DNA of 5,216 bases from Propionibacteriaceae bacterium (GTDB lineage Bacteria; Actinomycetota; Actinomycetes; Propionibacteriales; Propionibacteriaceae), in NCBI GenBank assembly GCA_024636075.1, contig JAGXHS010000161.1:1-5216 (forward strand), given 5' to 3'. Positions 4,302 to 5,216 of the stretch are shown here, one piece after another. The first letter of the stretch is position 1. Each line of letters starts with the position of its first letter. The notes under the pieces are model-generated. The model searched no databases. It was not told the origin of the DNA and saw only the letters and a program-made list of their open reading frames with translations. The position numbers and the translations under genes were made by a program.

Positions 4302-5216
4302 TCACGCGACCATGCCGTGCGGGTCGATGACGTACTTCGTGGCCGCGCCCTTGTCGAAGGCCTTGTAGCTTTCGGGCGCCTCGTCGAGCGAGATCGTCGT
4401 GGCGTTGACCGCCTCGGCGATGTGGGCCTTGTCGGCGAGGATGAGGTTCATCAACTGGCGGTTGTACTTCTTCACGGGGCACTGGCCGGTGGTGAAGGAG
4501 TGGGACTTCGCCCAGCCCGTTCCCAGGTCCACGCCGATCCGGCCGACTTTGGCGGCCGCGTCGACGGCTCCCGGGTCGCCGGTGACGTAGAGCCCCGGGA
4601 TGCCCAGGCCGGCTCCGGCGCGGGCCACGGTCATGATGTCGTTGAGGACCGTCGCGGGGGCTTCGCCTGCCCCCTCGCCGTGGCCGCGGGCCTCGAAGCC
4701 GACCGCATCAACGGCGGCATCCACCACTGGTTCCCCGAGGATTTGCGCGATCATTTCGCCAAGGTCGTCTCCGCTGCTGAGGTCGACCGTTTCACAGCCG
4801 AAGCTCGCCGCCTGACGCAGTCGGTCAGGGTTCATGTCGCCGACGATGACGGCCGACGCGCCGAGGACGGTGGCCGAGTACGCTGCGGCCAGGCCGACCG
4901 GACCGGCTCCGGCGATGTAGGCCGTCGAACCGGTGGTGACCCCGGCGGTGTAGGCGCCGTGGAAACCGGTGGGGAAGATGTCGGACAGCATGGTCAGGTC
5001 GAGGATCTTCTCCAGTGCCTGGTCACGGTCGGGGAACTTCAGCAGGTTGAAGTCGGCGAACGGAACCATCACGTACTCCGCCTGGCCGCCGATCCAACCG
5101 CCCATGTCCACGTAGCCGTAGGCCGCGCCGGGCCTTGCCGGGTTGACGTTGAGGCAGATGCCGGTCTTGCGTTCGTTGCACATCCGGCAGCGACCACAGG
5201 CGATGTTGAACGGCAC
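4302..5216 (-). CDS. fdhA: glutathione-independent formaldehyde dehydrogenase (partial, 5' end outside the window)
   Basis: Zinc-dependent medium-chain dehydrogenase that oxidises formaldehyde to formate with NAD and without a thiol cofactor, a cytosolic detoxification step. The 304 visible residues align from memory without gaps of note to the Pseudomonas putida enzyme from about its residue 91. The opening VPFNIACGRC has the structural-zinc cysteines at 7, 10, 13 and 21 (CGRCRMC...GIC). Next come NPARPGAAYGYVDMG, the zinc ligand Asp79 in LSDIFPTGFHG, the Rossmann motif GAGPVGLAAA (103-112) and the acidic residue Asp127 in VIVGDMNP that favours NAD over NADP. Then come VDAVGFEARGHG, GIPGLYVTGDPGAVDAAAK and the C-terminal GWAKSHSFTTGQ...YNRQLM. 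The missing N-terminal part (about 90 residues) should hold the first two catalytic zinc ligands (Cys and His). The first codon in the window is GTG, but it is an internal valine, not the start. No frame damage is visible. A perfect hairpin lies 79 bases downstream. This looks like a resident metabolic gene, unlike the accessory genes to its left. Confidence 0.95.
   Translation of the reverse strand: MPFNIACGRCRMCNERKTGICLNVNPARPGAAYGYVDMGGWIGGQAEYVMVPFADFNLLKFPDRDQALEKILDLTMLSDIFPTGFHGAYTAGVTTGSTAYIAGAGPVGLAAAYSATVLGASAVIVGDMNPDRLRQAASFGCETVDLSSGDDLGEMIAQILGEPVVDAAVDAVGFEARGHGEGAGEAPATVLNDIMTVARAGAGLGIPGLYVTGDPGAVDAAAKVGRIGVDLGTGWAKSHSFTTGQCPVKKYNRQLMNLILADKAHIAEAVNATTISLDEAPESYKAFDKGAATKYVIDPHGMVA

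Noticed and set aside
5214..5216. GTG at the right edge as the start of the dehydrogenase
   Set aside because: It is the internal valine of VPFN. The enzyme family needs about 90 more N-terminal residues that carry catalytic zinc ligands.

Overview
This 5.2-kb window is G+C-rich DNA with codon usage and protein families typical of a high-GC actinobacterium. It looks like an accessory, rearranged stretch ending at one ordinary metabolic gene. I see no tRNA, rRNA or CRISPR array.

Layout: (1) Positions 1-295 hold no gene I can support. (2) Positions 296-400 are a decayed, internally deleted end of an ISL3-family insertion sequence. (3) At 485-1063 is a small membrane protein gene that resembles the DUF4395 family. 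Its 5' part is much poorer in G+C than its surroundings. (4) Positions 1136-2570 are a nearly complete ISL3-family element of about 1435 bp. It has imperfect 26-bp terminal inverted repeats and a minus-strand transposase broken by a one-base frameshift. Its right end is 67/71 identical to the remnant in (2), so the low-GC gene is bracketed by two ISL3 sequences in the same orientation. (5) Positions 2571-2782 are unassigned and lead into a small ribbon-helix-helix regulator or antitoxin gene (2783-3016), which may be read from a leaderless transcript. (6) Convergent to it, on the minus strand, are a DUF6933-type gene (3055-3540) and, overlapping its start by one base, the C-terminal half of an AbiEii/AbiGii-type nucleotidyltransferase toxin (3540-4025) that has lost its catalytic N-terminal domain. 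(7) A perfect 18-bp hairpin at 4181-4223 lies downstream of (8), a minus-strand gene for glutathione-independent, zinc- and NAD-dependent formaldehyde dehydrogenase. That gene runs off the right edge, so about 90 N-terminal residues lie outside.

How it fits together: the formaldehyde dehydrogenase is probably the resident gene. Everything to its left reads as a small accessory island: toxin-antitoxin-like or phage-defence-like pieces (ribbon-helix-helix protein, AbiEii fragment, DUF6933) next to ISL3 debris and a compositionally foreign membrane gene. The most interesting point is the tight coupling of DUF6933 to an AbiEii-type gene, which suggests that DUF6933 may be a functional partner in an AbiE-like system. 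Here the AbiEii copy looks dead, so any such system would be a relic or would rely on DUF6933 alone.
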